A stretch of 64,000 nt of DNA from Salipiger thiooxidans (GTDB taxonomy: Bacteria; Pseudomonadota; Alphaproteobacteria; Rhodobacterales; Rhodobacteraceae), in assembly GCF_900102075.1 (NCBI RefSeq), contig NZ_FNAV01000016.1, positions 1 through 64,000 of the forward strand. Direction: 5' to 3'. The position numbers and the translations under genes are program-made. Shown in pieces: positions 26,134 through 35,201 of this stretch. Every line of letters begins with the position of its first letter. The first letter of the stretch is position 1. The notes beneath the pieces are model-generated. The model saw only the letters and a list, made by a program, of their open reading frames with translations. It was not told the DNA's origin and did not search any database.

Positions 26134-28277
26134 CCGGGCCAGTCGCCGGTGACACGCCCGATCACCGCCGCTGCATAGCCGAGCCCGCGCAGCGCTTCCA
26201 CCGCCTCTTCGCCATTCGGATGGCAGGCCAGCAGCCCGCCGGCGGTCTGCGGATCGAAGAGCAGGTCCCCGAGCGGGTCCTGCGGCACCAGACCCGGCAC
26301 CGCGTCGCGGTTCTTGGGGTAGAGGGTCGATCGCTGGCCCTGCGCCGCGAGCTCGAGCGCGCCGTCGAGCAGGGGGATGGCGTCGTGCCGCAGCTCGGCG
26401 CCCTTGCCCGAGGCCATGAGGATGCCGTGCAGGTGGCCGGCGAGGCCGAAGCCGGTGACGTCGGTCATGGCATGGGCTTCGCGCAGCAGCGCCGCCGCAT
26501 CGCCCTGCGACCGGGTCATGCTGGCAAGCGCGGCGGCGACCCATGCACCGCACGCGGCACCCGCCATCTCGGCCGCCATGATCACCCCCGAACCCAGTGG
26601 CTTGGTCAGCACCAGGGCATCGCCCTCGCGCGCGCCGGAGAGCGTGATCGGTTCGGCTTCGCAGAGCCCGGTCAGGGTGAAGCCGATGGTGGTCTCGTCC
26701 CCCATCGAGGAATGGCCGCCGACGATCTCGGCCCCGGCCTCGCGCAGGATGGCGGAGGCGGCTGTGAGGATCTCGGTGAGGCTGCGCTGCGCCAGCGCCT
26801 CGGACATGCGGGGCAGGGTGATGCTGGCGGTGGCGGCCTGTGGCTCGGCGCCCATGGCCCAGATGTCGCCGAGCGCGTGCACCACGGCGATGCGGGCCAT
26901 GGTGACCGGGTCCTCGACGAAGGCGCGCAAGTGGTCGGTGGTCATCACCTGCCGGGTGCCTCCGGTCAGCAGCAGCGCCGCGTCGTCGCCGGGCAGGGGG
27001 GTGACGTCGTCGCGTGCCGGGGGCGGCAGGTGGCTCAGCGCGGCGCCGAGCGCGTCGCGGCCGACCTTGGCGCCGCAGCCGCCGCACATGGGCTTGTCGC
27101 CAAGCGCCTCGACGGTGCCGGCGGCGCGGGGCACCGGCAGTTTCGGCACAGGCATCTGCGGCAGGTCGTGGAACTTCGCCATGAAGCGGCGGTCGATGCG
27201 ATCCTTCCAGCGCCACATCAGCGGGCCCGAGAGCGCCATGCCGAAGCGGTCGCCGAGGGCGGCCTTCTCGCCCAGCGAGATCAGCTTGAGGTAGTCCTTC
27301 TGCGGGCGGTAGGGGCGCAGGGCGCTGTCGCCCGCGAGCCTCGCGCGCAGGTTGGCAAGCAGCACCGGCGCCTCGCGCACCGCGAAGACGCCGGCCTTGG
27401 GGCGCGGCGTCTCGGTCAGGTGGGCGCAGTCGCCGGCGGCGAAGATATCGGGGTCCGAGCTTTGCAGCGTGGGCCCGACGGCAATGAAGCCCTTGTGCAG
27501 GGCGAGGCCGCTGTCGCGCAGCCAGGCCTGCGGCCAGGCCCCCGCGGCGCCGGTGACGAAGGCCGCCTCGAGCGTGCGCCCGTCGGCAAGGGTGAGGCCC
27601 CTGGCGGTGACGGCGGCGACCGGCGCGTGCTCGTGCAGCGTCACGCCCTGTGCGGCCAGCGCCGCCCGCAGCTTTTCGGCGGCGCGCGGGCGCAGGGCCG
27701 AGAGCGCGGCGCCCCGGTCGACCAGGTGCACCTCGGCGGATCGGTTGCGCATGCGCAGGGCATGGGCCATGGCGGCGGCGAGCTCGGCGCCGGCGACGCC
27801 GCCGCCGATCACCGCGACAGAGGCGGGACCGGACAGGTCGCGGAAGGCCGCCCACCGCGTCGCGAAGGGGCCGAGCGGCTTGGCGGGCACGGCGTGTTCG
27901 GCAAAGCCCGGCAGGTCGGGCATGGCCGAGGTGATGCCGATGTCGATGGAGGCCACGTCGAAGCCCACCGGAGGGCGGCCCGACACGCGGATCTCGCGCG
28001 CTGCGAGGTCGATGCCTTCGGCTGTGCCGAGGATGACGCGGGCGCCGGCGAAGCGGGCGAGTTTCACGAGGTCGATGTCGAGCTCGTCGCGCCCGTAATG
28101 ACCCGCGACATGGCCCGGCAGCATGCCCGAATAGGGCGCGGTGGGGCCGGGGTTGATCAGCGTGACCCGGGCGCCGGGCAGTGGATCCATTCCCCACATG
28201 CGCAGCACCAGCGCGTGGGCATGGCCGCCGCCGACCAGCACGAGATCGCGGGTGAGGGGCAGGGCGGGGGCTTTCAT
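26115..28277 (-). CDS. selD: FAD-dependent oxidoreductase fused to selenide, water dikinase
   Basis: A 720-residue fusion. Residues 1 to about 370 are a pyridine-nucleotide-disulfide/NADH-dehydrogenase-like flavoprotein (LVLVGGGHAHAL, second Rossmann motif VIGGGVAGAEL, and SSDPDIFAAGDCAH). Residues about 400-720 are SelD, which makes selenophosphate from selenide and ATP. The essential Cys and Lys are in GGCGAKVG, and GGHSSMGDET and LLFDPQTAGGLL are conserved. The oxidoreductase half is thought to deliver or reduce selenium. The ATG at 28277 fits the flavoprotein start. It is convergent with and overlaps mnmH; no selA or selB is seen in the window. Confidence 0.93.
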   Translation of the reverse strand: MKAPALPLTRDLVLVGGGHAHALVLRMWGMDPLPGARVTLINPGPTAPYSGMLPGHVAGHYGRDELDIDLVKLARFAGARVILGTAEGIDLAAREIRVSGRPPVGFDVASIDIGITSAMPDLPGFAEHAVPAKPLGPFATRWAAFRDLSGPASVAVIGGGVAGAELAAAMAHALRMRNRSAEVHLVDRGAALSALRPRAAEKLRAALAAQGVTLHEHAPVAAVTARGLTLADGRTLEAAFVTGAAGAWPQAWLRDSGLALHKGFIAVGPTLQSSDPDIFAAGDCAHLTETPRPKAGVFAVREAPVLLANLRARLAGDSALRPYRPQKDYLKLISLGEKAALGDRFGMALSGPLMWRWKDRIDRRFMAKFHDLPQMPVPKLPVPRAAGTVEALGDKPMCGGCGAKVGRDALGAALSHLPPPARDDVTPLPGDDAALLLTGGTRQVMTTDHLRAFVEDPVTMARIAVVHALGDIWAMGAEPQAATASITLPRMSEALAQRSLTEILTAASAILREAGAEIVGGHSSMGDETTIGFTLTGLCEAEPITLSGAREGDALVLTKPLGSGVIMAAEMAGAACGAWVAAALASMTRSQGDAAALLREAHAMTDVTGFGLAGHLHGILMASGKGAELRHDAIPLLDGALELAAQGQRSTLYPKNRDAVPGLVPQDPLGDLLFDPQTAGGLLACHPNGEEAVEALRGLGYAAAVIGRVTGDWPGHISLV

Positions 28278-28352
28278 CGGCGCGGCACTCCTTGCGGGAC
28301 GCATGACGCCTAGCACGGCGCGCACCGCTCTCCCATGCGCGATGTCGTCAGA

Positions 28353-28388
28353 CTGGCGAAGGGGAGGGGCCTGGCGAAGGGGAGGGGC
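28353..28388. repeat. Perfect 18-base tandem duplication
   Basis: CTGGCGAAGGGGAGGGGC occurs twice in succession (28353-28370 and 28371-28388) with no mismatch, in the spacer between the selD start and the end of the sugar ABC operon. It is probably a recent slippage duplication. Confidence 0.85.
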
Positions 28389-28444
28389 GCTGCCCCTCTT
28401 GCCCTGCGGGCAATTCACCCCGGGATATTTTCAGCCATTGGAAG
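28383..28444. repeat. Roseobacter-type GC-hairpin intergenic element
   Basis: The hairpin AGGGGC-GCT-GCCCCT (28383-28397) is followed by a second small stem GCCC-TGC-GGGC (28401-28411) and then GGGATATTTTCAGCCATTGG with AAG (28422-28444). A closely matching core occurs inverted at 36759-36782, and a related hairpin element is at 36615-36674. It may act as a bidirectional terminator after the sugar ABC operon, or be a miniature repeat. Confidence 0.6.
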
Positions 28445-28463
28445 GGCCGGGCGCATGCGGGGA

Positions 28464-29489
28464 TCAGCGCAGCGCGAGGCCGGCGGCGTCGAAGAGGTGG
28501 GTCTGGTCCGGCTCGAAGGCGAGACCGCAGGGCTGGCCCGGGCTCAGGCCGGTGTCGCCGTGAGCGCGCACGGTGAGCTTGCCCGCCTCGCCGCAGTCGA
28601 CGATCACGTAGGTGTCGGCGCCGAGGTATTCCATCACATCGACGGTGCCGTCGATCTCGCCGCTGCCGGCGGCGCCGATGGCGATGTGCTCGGGGCGGAT
28701 GCCGAAATGCTCGGCCTCGGCGGGCAGGGGCGCGGGCAGGCGCAGGCCGGGGGTGGCGGCGGGGAAGACATTCATCTTGGGCGAGCCGATGAACTGTGCC
28801 ACGAAGAGGTTGCCCGGCCGCTCGTAGAGTTCGCGCGGGGAGCCGACCTGGCTCACCCGGCCGGCTTCCAGGACCACGATGCGGTCGGCCAGCGTCATCG
28901 CCTCGACCTGGTCATGGGTGACGTAGATCATCGTCGATTTCAGCGCCTGGTGCAGCTTGGCGATCTCGTAGCGCATCTCGACCCGGAGCGCCGCGTCGAG
29001 GTTCGAGAGCGGCTCGTCGAAGAGGAAGGCGGTGGGGTCGCGCACGATGCTCCGTCCAATGGCGACCCGCTGGCGCTGGCCGCCGCTCAGGTCCTTGGGG
29101 CGCCGGTCGAGGAGCGCCTCGAGCTTGAGGACGCGGGCGGCCTCGTCAACCTTGGCGGCCATCTCCTCCTTCGGGACGCCCGCGGCCTTGAGCGAGAAGC
29201 CCATGTTCTCGCGCACCGACATGTGGGGGTAGAGAGCGTAGCTCTGGAACACCATGGCGAGGCCGCGGCGGGCGGGGGGCTCGGCGGTGGCGTCGCGTCC
29301 GCCGATGATGATCTGCCCGCGCGAGGTCTCTTCGAGCCCCGCGATCATCCTCAGCAGGGTGGACTTGCCGCAGCCCGAGGGGCCCACGAAGATGACGAAC
29401 TCGCCCTCCTCGATGTCGAGGTCGACGCCCTTGATGACCTGGGCCTCGCCGTACCATTTCTCGACGGATTTCAGTTCGATGCTTGCCAT
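28464..29489 (-). CDS. Sugar ABC transporter ATP-binding protein (MalK/UgpC type)
   Basis: A 341-residue ATPase of the CUT1 family with Walker [10 protein letters not shown] (about 36-44), signature [14 protein letters not shown], Walker [13 protein letters not shown], switch His in [12 protein letters not shown], and a C-terminal regulatory OB (TOBE) domain (about 235-341). It energises import by the two permeases encoded just upstream in transcription order. It is the last gene of the four-gene minus-strand operon; the substrate is probably an oligosaccharide, glycoside or polyol but is not determined. Confidence 0.92.
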   Translation of the reverse strand: MASIELKSVEKWYGEAQVIKGVDLDIEEGEFVIFVGPSGCGKSTLLRMIAGLEETSRGQIIIGGRDATAEPPARRGLAMVFQSYALYPHMSVRENMGFSLKAAGVPKEEMAAKVDEAARVLKLEALLDRRPKDLSGGQRQRVAIGRSIVRDPTAFLFDEPLSNLDAALRVEMRYEIAKLHQALKSTMIYVTHDQVEAMTLADRIVVLEAGRVSQVGSPRELYERPGNLFVAQFIGSPKMNVFPAATPGLRLPAPLPAEAEHFGIRPEHIAIGAAGSGEIDGTVDVMEYLGADTYVIVDCGEAGKLTVRAHGDTGLSPGQPCGLAFEPDQTHLFDAAGLALR

Positions 29490-29516
29490 GTCTTCCTCCG
29501 GCCGCAGGGCGGCGCC

Positions 29517-30713
29517 TTATCCTTTCACCGAGCCTGCGGTCAGGCCCTTGGTCATGAAGCGTTCGAGCCCGAGGAACAGCACCATGATCGGCACCGTCGC
29601 GATCACCGAGCCTGCCATCAGGTGCTGGCGCGGCACTTCGGACGAGTTGAGCGAGGCGATGCCCCGGGTCAGCGTGTATTTCGACGGATCGTCCAGCAGC
29701 ATGAAGGCCAGCAGGAACTCGTTCCAGGCGATCATGAAGACGTAGAGCGAGACGCTGGCCAGCGCCGGCAGCGACAGCGGCAGGGTAATCTTCCAGATCA
29801 CCGCGAGCCGCGACAGCCCGTCCATGAGGCCGGCTTCCTCGACCTCGGCGGGGAGGCCGCGGAAGTAGCCCTGCAGCATGTAGAGTGCCACCGGGATGGT
29901 GGTGACCGGGTAGATCAGCACGATGCCGAAGATGGTGTTGCGCAGCCCGGTCATCGAGAAGGCGATGTAGATCGGCAGCGCGAGGACGATCATCGGCACC
30001 ATGTAGATGAGCAGGATGGAGCGCGAGAACAGCGCCTGCCCGCGGAAACGCAGCCGCGCCACCGCGTAGGCGCCGGGGATGGCGAAGGCCAGCGTGATGA
30101 GCACGGTCAGCACCGAGACGTAGAAGCTGGTCCAGAGGTAGCTGCCGAAGCTGTAGTCGCGCATCAGCTCGACGTAGCTCGAGAACAGGCCCCAGCCCTG
30201 AGACAGGTCGATACTGAAGTCGAGCGGGTTGGCCATCAGCGCCGCCTGGTTCTTCAGGCTGGTCATCACCATGACGTAGAAGGGGATGAGCACGATGGCG
30301 GTGAAGAAGATGTAGCCGAAGCCGGTGAGGAAGCGGATCACCGCCTCTTCGAACTCGTGGCGGGTGAGCGCGCCGGGGCGGATCTCTTCCAGGATCGTAC
30401 GGGCGCCGAGGGCGGTGAAGAGCGCCACCGCGCCGTGGCCCGCGACCAGCGCCACGAGGCCGGCGCCGTCGTCGGCTACCATGGGGCCGAAGCCCGCGAG
30501 CCCCAAGGCTGCCATCACCACGGCCGCGCCCCAGAGCGCCATCGCCCCGTGCAGGGCCGCGACGCCCAGGCCCGCCCCAAGCAGCAGCGACAGCAGGATC
30601 GCCGGCCGGAACGCCGCGCCGGTGGCGAAGCTCATGGCGACGGCCACGGTCACCGCGATGACGAAGCACCAGAGTGCGCCGAGGACGGGCGCCGTCACGT
30701 ATCCGCGTCTCAT
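29517..30713 (-). CDS. Sugar ABC transporter permease (MalG type) with N-terminal extension
   Basis: A 398-residue inner-membrane permease. The C-terminal ~280 residues are a MalG-like domain with about six membrane segments and the ATPase-coupling EAA loop (VEEAGLMDGLSRLAVIWKIT). The N-terminal ~115 residues add about four extra hydrophobic segments that classical MalG (about 296 residues) lacks. It partners the MalF-type permease 76 bases upstream and the ATPase 27 bases downstream. Confidence 0.88.
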   Translation of the reverse strand: MRRGYVTAPVLGALWCFVIAVTVAVAMSFATGAAFRPAILLSLLLGAGLGVAALHGAMALWGAAVVMAALGLAGFGPMVADDGAGLVALVAGHGAVALFTALGARTILEEIRPGALTRHEFEEAVIRFLTGFGYIFFTAIVLIPFYVMVMTSLKNQAALMANPLDFSIDLSQGWGLFSSYVELMRDYSFGSYLWTSFYVSVLTVLITLAFAIPGAYAVARLRFRGQALFSRSILLIYMVPMIVLALPIYIAFSMTGLRNTIFGIVLIYPVTTIPVALYMLQGYFRGLPAEVEEAGLMDGLSRLAVIWKITLPLSLPALASVSLYVFMIAWNEFLLAFMLLDDPSKYTLTRGIASLNSSEVPRQHLMAGSVIATVPIMVLFLGLERFMTKGLTAGSVKG

Positions 30714-30789
30714 CGCGCCGCTCCTTTCGTGGTTTTCGACTCCTGGCCGCCCACGTGGCGGCGCGCAGGCATGATGCGGAACACCCGGC

Positions 30790-32031
30790 TCACAGCCCTT
30801 CCTCCCGGCTCATGACGCGGAAGAAGAACACCGAGAACAGCAGCAGGCAGCAGAAGATCACCACCGCGACCGCCGCACCCGCGCCGATGTTCGAAAGCGC
30901 AAAGGCCTGCTCGTAGACGTTCACTGTCAGCACGCGTGTGCCCGCGTTGCCGCCGGTCAGCAGGAAGATGTCGTCGAACTTGTTGAAGGTCCAGATGAAG
31001 CGCAGCAGGAACAGCACCGACAGGATGCCGAGCAGCTGCGGCAGCGACAGGTAGCGGAACTTCTGGAAGGGCGAGGCCCCGTCCATGTCCGCCGCCTCGT
31101 ACATGTCGGTGTCGATGGACTGCATCCGCGCGAGGATGAAGAGGAAGCTCAGCGGGAAGTACCGCCAGATCTCGAAGAGCGTGACCATGATCAGCGCCAG
31201 CGGGCGCTCGCCGAAGAAGTTGATCGCCTCCGAGCTCACGCCCATTCGGATCAGCAGCGCGTTGGCCGAGCCCGAGAAGGGGTCGAAGAGCAGGATCCAG
31301 GCAAAGGCCACGGCGATGACGGGGGCAACGTAGGGGAAGAGGTAGAGCCCGCGCAACAGGCCCTGACCGCGGAAGGACTTGTTGAGCAGCAGGGCGGCGA
31401 AGAGCCCCATGATCAGGGCGCCCAGCGTGCCGAAGATGGTGTAGAAGAGCGTCACGCCCAGCACCGACCAGAACTCGGCCCCGTCGAAGACATGGGCAAA
31501 GTTCTCGTGCGTGAAGTCGAAATTGGTGAGCACGTTGCTGGCCTGGCCGGTGATCACCGGCGCGCTGTCGGTGGGGTCGGGGCCTTCGAAGTAGCTTGCG
31601 TCGGCGGTCACCGGGATCTGCAGAGTGATGCGCTGGCCGCCCTCCCAGTCGCCGAAATCGCAGTCGAGCCGGCCGTCGGCGATGGCGCAGGCGGGGTCGA
31701 GCTCGCCCGCCGCGAGCCCCTCGGGCCACGTGTCGCTGAGGGTCACGCCGAGGATCGGCTGGTCCTGCGAGGAGTTGCGGAGCCGGTAGCGCAGCGTGGC
31801 CTCGTCGCCCGCCGCCTCGAGATCGCCGCGGATGTCCTCGCGCACGATCGGGGTGGGCGGGCGCAGGTCGGCGAGGCCCACGGGCTTGAAGCTGATCCAG
31901 AACACCGCGAGCAGCGGCAGGATGACCACCAGCGACACCGCCGCCAGCGTCGGGAACAGCAGCCCCCAGGCCAGCCGTGCCTCGCGCCGCGCCAGCGGGC
32001 CGGTGCCGGTGGGAGGTGTGGTGTCGGTCAT
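30790..32031 (-). CDS. Sugar ABC transporter permease (MalF type) with inserted periplasmic beta domain
   Basis: A 413-residue inner-membrane permease. The first membrane segment (about 25-48) is followed by a periplasmic insertion of about 105 residues (60-165), then five more membrane segments with the EAA loop (YEAADMDGASPFQKFRYLSL). The insertion resembles a DUF11-type Ig-like repeat: a TWPEGL turn, Cys115 and Cys124 flanking an ADGRLD turn as a likely disulfide, then a GDWEGGQRITLQIPV strand. E. coli MalF also has a periplasmic insertion after its early helices, but of a different sequence. It functions with the MalG-type protein. Confidence 0.88.
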   Translation of the reverse strand: MTDTTPPTGTGPLARREARLAWGLLFPTLAAVSLVVILPLLAVFWISFKPVGLADLRPPTPIVREDIRGDLEAAGDEATLRYRLRNSSQDQPILGVTLSDTWPEGLAAGELDPACAIADGRLDCDFGDWEGGQRITLQIPVTADASYFEGPDPTDSAPVITGQASNVLTNFDFTHENFAHVFDGAEFWSVLGVTLFYTIFGTLGALIMGLFAALLLNKSFRGQGLLRGLYLFPYVAPVIAVAFAWILLFDPFSGSANALLIRMGVSSEAINFFGERPLALIMVTLFEIWRYFPLSFLFILARMQSIDTDMYEAADMDGASPFQKFRYLSLPQLLGILSVLFLLRFIWTFNKFDDIFLLTGGNAGTRVLTVNVYEQAFALSNIGAGAAVAVVIFCCLLLFSVFFFRVMSREEGL

Positions 32032-32092
32032 GGTCGTCTCCCGTCGCGGGGCGTCCCCGGAACCCTGTGACGGGGCCCCGGGGCGCGTGGTG

Positions 32093-33442
32093 TCAGTTGA
32101 TCGCGCCGAGCTCGCTGTTGAGCTTCTCGACGGCGGCGGCGGTGTCGATGCGGCCGTCGATGTATTCGCGCACGACCCGGTTCAGCGCCTGGCTGCCGAT
32201 CATCTTTGAGGCAAGCGCCAGCTGGCCGTCCTTGACGCCCCAGCGCTGCGCCACGTCGAGCCCAGCGACGATCTCGTCGATCATCTCCTGCGGGTAGAGC
32301 TCGCCCAGCGGCGCCTTGCGGTCCACGCCCACCGGCAGGGCCGACCATTCGGTCACGAAGAGCTCGGGGTCGTCTGCGGTGCCGCGGCGGATCGGGAACT
32401 TGCCCTCGGGCGCGATGGCCAGCGTGTCCACGTAGCCCTTGTCCATCGAGTACTCGACGAACTCCATGGCGGCGTCGGTCGAGGCGTCGCCGGTGATGCC
32501 GAACATGTTGATCGAGGCCCAGGCCGCACCGTCAGGATTGGACGGCCCCGAGAAGTTGGTCACGATCCCGGTCTTCGAGGCCAGCTCGGGCGAGGTCGGG
32601 TCGTCGGTGATGGTGGGCGGCGCGCTGTCGCGCAGGCCGGCGAGTTCGTCGAGGATGAAGGGCGACCAGATCACCATCGCGGCGTTGCCCGAGAAATAGA
32701 GCGTGCGCGACTGGTCCCAGTAGAGATCGCCCGGCGGCGAGGCCTCGGCCAGCGTCTTGTAGAACTCCAGCACCTCGGCGGTCTTGGCCTCGTCGAGCGG
32801 CGCAAAGCCGTCGGGGCCCACGGGCGACACGCCGTTGGCGAGGAACACCTGCTCGAGCACCTGGCTCATGAAGGACTCGTCCACCTTGGTGGCGGCGACG
32901 AAGCCATACATCTCGGGCGGGTTGTGCAGCGCCTCGATGGCGGCCTCGACATTGGCGTAGGAGGTCGGCGGCTCGAGGCCCGCTTCCTCGAAGAGGTCGG
33001 CGCGATAGAGGATCATCTGGGTCCAGCCGTCGGCGGGCACCGAGGCATAACCGCCGTCGAAGCTTGCCATGGCCAGCGCGCCGGGGGCGAAGGTGTCCTC
33101 TCCCAGCGCCTCGATCACGTCGGTGGCCGCGTCGGGGTCGAGGATCCCCGCTTCGGCCCAGGGCAGGGCCAGCGCCAGCGGGTGGTAGATCACGTCCGGC
33201 AGGTCGCCCGCCGCAAAGGCCGCGGTGGCGCGGGTGCCAAGCTCGGATTCCGTCACCGGGATCACCTCGACGGTGTGGCCGGATTCGGCGTTGAACGCAT
33301 CCGCCATCTCCTGCTGGCGCGCCAGCCGCTCGGGCTGCTCCTCGATGGTCCAGAAGCGGATGGTCTCCGCGCCTGCGGTGCCCGCGCTCAGCGCCAGTGC
33401 CATGGCGGCGCTGCACAAGAGCGGCGTTCTGATGACTTTCAT
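32093..33442 (-). CDS. Extracellular solute-binding protein, family 1 (sugar)
   Basis: A 449-residue periplasmic sugar-binding protein with a signal peptide (residues 1-25, ending TAGAE). It has the family-1 pattern of two lobes, with a TIRFWTIEEQPER start, an aromatic and acidic ligand site, and a C-terminal region near WSALPVGVDRK. It is the first gene of the importer operon and determines its substrate, which I cannot name. Two palindromes at 33670-33706 upstream are candidate operators. Confidence 0.9.
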   Translation of the reverse strand: MKVIRTPLLCSAAMALALSAGTAGAETIRFWTIEEQPERLARQQEMADAFNAESGHTVEVIPVTESELGTRATAAFAAGDLPDVIYHPLALALPWAEAGILDPDAATDVIEALGEDTFAPGALAMASFDGGYASVPADGWTQMILYRADLFEEAGLEPPTSYANVEAAIEALHNPPEMYGFVAATKVDESFMSQVLEQVFLANGVSPVGPDGFAPLDEAKTAEVLEFYKTLAEASPPGDLYWDQSRTLYFSGNAAMVIWSPFILDELAGLRDSAPPTITDDPTSPELASKTGIVTNFSGPSNPDGAAWASINMFGITGDASTDAAMEFVEYSMDKGYVDTLAIAPEGKFPIRRGTADDPELFVTEWSALPVGVDRKAPLGELYPQEMIDEIVAGLDVAQRWGVKDGQLALASKMIGSQALNRVVREYIDGRIDTAAAVEKLNSELGAIN

Positions 33443-33669
33443 GGGATCCTCCTGTCGAATGTGTCGGTCAAGCTCCGTCCGCTGCCTGCGCCGGATGGCG
33501 CGGACCGGTCGGATCCTGTCGGAAATCGCTGCGGGAGCAATCTTGCGGCGGCATGTCTGCGGCCGGATCGGCCTGGGTGGCGGGCGGTTTCACCGAAGGC
33601 ACCCGCACCGCGTGGCGCGGGCGCCGTGGCGCCTCTGCTTATTTCTGCCTGTGGCAGCATGCCTACAAC

Positions 33670-33685
33670 TCTCCCGTGCGGGAGA
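33670..33685. promoter_or_regulatory. Candidate operator palindrome
   Basis: TCTCCCGTGCGGGAGA is a 16-base near-perfect palindrome (seven paired bases on each arm), about 230 bases upstream of the sugar-binding-protein start. Its two-base centre is too short for a good RNA hairpin, so a protein site is more likely. No regulator gene is adjacent. Confidence 0.35.
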
Positions 33686-33694
33686 ATTGGCTCT

Positions 33695-33706
33695 CAAAGC
33701 GTTTTG
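33695..33706. promoter_or_regulatory. Candidate LacI-type operator
   Basis: CAAAGCGTTTTG resembles the AAArCGyTTT core of LacI-family operators that commonly control alphaproteobacterial sugar ABC operons. It lies upstream of the sugar importer. No lacI-type gene is in the window, so the regulator would be encoded elsewhere. Confidence 0.35.
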
Positions 33707-33752
33707 GGCAAGTCAAAAATGCGCCGCAACGCAGCAAGTTAGCGAAAAAATC

Positions 33753-34448
33753 CTAGATCGAGACCTTGGCCAGCAGCGCCTCGCGGTCGATCTCGCCCGC
33801 CTTGCCCGAAAGCGCCACCTCGCCGCGGGTGACGGCGACGAAACTGTCGGCCAGCCCCCACATGAAATCGAAGTACTGTTCGACCAGGATGATCGCCATG
33901 TCGCCCTGCGACCGCAGCTGCGAGATCACCCGGCCGATCTGCTGGATGATGTTGGGCTGGATGCCCTCGGTGGGCTCGTCGAGGAGCAGCACCCGCGGCT
34001 TCATGATCAGCGCCCGCGCGATGGCGAGCTGCTGCTGCTGGCCGCCCGACAGGTCACCGCCACGGCGCTGCAGGAAGTCCTTGAGGATCGGGAACAGCTC
34101 GAAGATGTGCTCGGGTACCTTGTGCTCGGATTTCGGCAGGCAGGCGAAGCCGGTCTCGAGGTTTTCCTGCACCGTCATCAGCGGGAAGACCTCGCGCCCC
34201 TGCGGGACGTAGGCGATGCCGGCGCGCCCGGCCTGGAAGGCGTTGAGGTGGTCGAGCGGCTTGCCGTCGAGCGTGATGCTGCCGCCCGAGTAGGGGTGCC
34301 GCCCGGCGATGGCCTTGAGCAGCGAGGTCTTGCCGACCCCGTTGGTGCCGGTGACGGCGGTGACCTTGCCGGGTTCGGCGGTCAGCGAGATGCCGTGCAG
34401 GATCTGGCTCTGGCCGTAGTGGAGGGTGAGGTTCTCGACGCTCAGCAT
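33753..34448 (-). CDS. urtE: Urea ABC transporter ATP-binding protein UrtE
   Basis: A 231-residue LivF-type ATPase with Walker A GTNGVGKTS (about 34-42), signature LSGGQQQQLAIARA and Walker B VLLLDEPTEGIQPNII, the last being characteristic of UrtE. It works as a heterodimer with UrtD to drive urea uptake through UrtB/UrtC. It is the last gene of the urt operon, 12 bases after urtD. Confidence 0.93.
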   Translation of the reverse strand: MLSVENLTLHYGQSQILHGISLTAEPGKVTAVTGTNGVGKTSLLKAIAGRHPYSGGSITLDGKPLDHLNAFQAGRAGIAYVPQGREVFPLMTVQENLETGFACLPKSEHKVPEHIFELFPILKDFLQRRGGDLSGGQQQQLAIARALIMKPRVLLLDEPTEGIQPNIIQQIGRVISQLRSQGDMAIILVEQYFDFMWGLADSFVAVTRGEVALSGKAGEIDREALLAKVSI

Positions 34449-34460
34449 GTGGCTCTCCCG

Positions 34461-35201
34461 TCAGCGGCCCAGGTAGACTTCGATGACCTGCGGGTTCGAG
34501 GTCACGTGATCGAGCGAACCCTCGGCCAGCACCGAGCCCTCGCAAAGCACCGTCACCTTGCAGTCGAGGCGGCGGATGAATTCCATGTCGTGCTCGACCA
34601 CCACCACCGCGTGTTTCTCGGCGGCGCGCTTGAGAAGGTCGGTGGTGTGCTCGCGCTCGGCGGGGGTCATGCCGGCGGCGGGCTCGTCGACCAGCAGCAG
34701 GCGCGGGTCCTGCGCCAGCAGCATGCCGATCTCGAGCCACTGCTTCTGGCCGTGGCTGAGCTCGCCCGCGATGCGGGGCAGCTGGTCGCTGAGCCCGATG
34801 ATGCCGGCGATCTCCTCGATGCGCTCGGCGCCGCGCCTGGTCTTGCGGTAGAGCAGCACGTCGACGGGGCCGCGCTTGTTCTTCAGCGCCATGGCGAGGT
34901 TCTCGCGCACGGTCTGGGCCTCGAAGACGGTGGGCTTCTGGAACTTGCGCCCGACGCCCGCCATGGCGATCTGGCTTTCGGACATCTTGAGCAGCGAGAT
35001 GGATTTCTCGCCGTAGATCACCGTGCCCTCGTCGGGGCGGGTCTTGCCGGTGATGATGTCCATGAAGGTGGTCTTGCCGGCCCCGTTGGGGCCGATGATG
35101 GCGCGCAGCTCGGGCTCGCCGATGCGGAAGGAGAGGTTGTTGATTGCCCTGAACCCGTCGAAGCTGACGGAGACGCCGGACATCTCGAGAAGCGTCTTCA
35201 T
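34461..35201 (-). CDS. urtD: Urea ABC transporter ATP-binding protein UrtD
   Basis: A 246-residue LivG-type ATPase with Walker A GPNGAGKTT (about 37-45), signature LSHGQKQWLEIGM (typical of UrtD), Walker B LLLVDEPAAGMTP and switch His VVVEHDMEF. The ATG at 35201 overlaps the end of urtC by four bases (ATGA). The longer open frame upstream is antisense-like sequence of urtC in another frame. Confidence 0.94.
   Translation of the reverse strand: MKTLLEMSGVSVSFDGFRAINNLSFRIGEPELRAIIGPNGAGKTTFMDIITGKTRPDEGTVIYGEKSISLLKMSESQIAMAGVGRKFQKPTVFEAQTVRENLAMALKNKRGPVDVLLYRKTRRGAERIEEIAGIIGLSDQLPRIAGELSHGQKQWLEIGMLLAQDPRLLLVDEPAAGMTPAEREHTTDLLKRAAEKHAVVVVEHDMEFIRRLDCKVTVLCEGSVLAEGSLDHVTSNPQVIEVYLGR

Larger units (their letters stand above)
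33443..33752. other. Spacer with candidate operators upstream of the sugar importer
   Basis: A 310-base spacer between the sugar operon start and the 3' end of urtE. There is no coding frame I can support. It contains two palindromes (33670-33685 and 33695-33706), reported separately, and its urtE-proximal half is AT-richer than the flanking genes, fitting a promoter region for the sugar operon. Confidence 0.4.

Noticed and set aside
24904-28197. A 1097-codon minus-strand frame overlapping mnmH and selD
   Set aside because: It is arginine/histidine-rich translation of high-GC sequence in the wrong frame; the mnmH and selD frames have clear family motifs.
28335-30815. An 826-codon plus-strand frame opposite the sugar ABC genes
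   Set aside because: Low-complexity Arg/Gly/His-rich shadow frame without start signals or family features.
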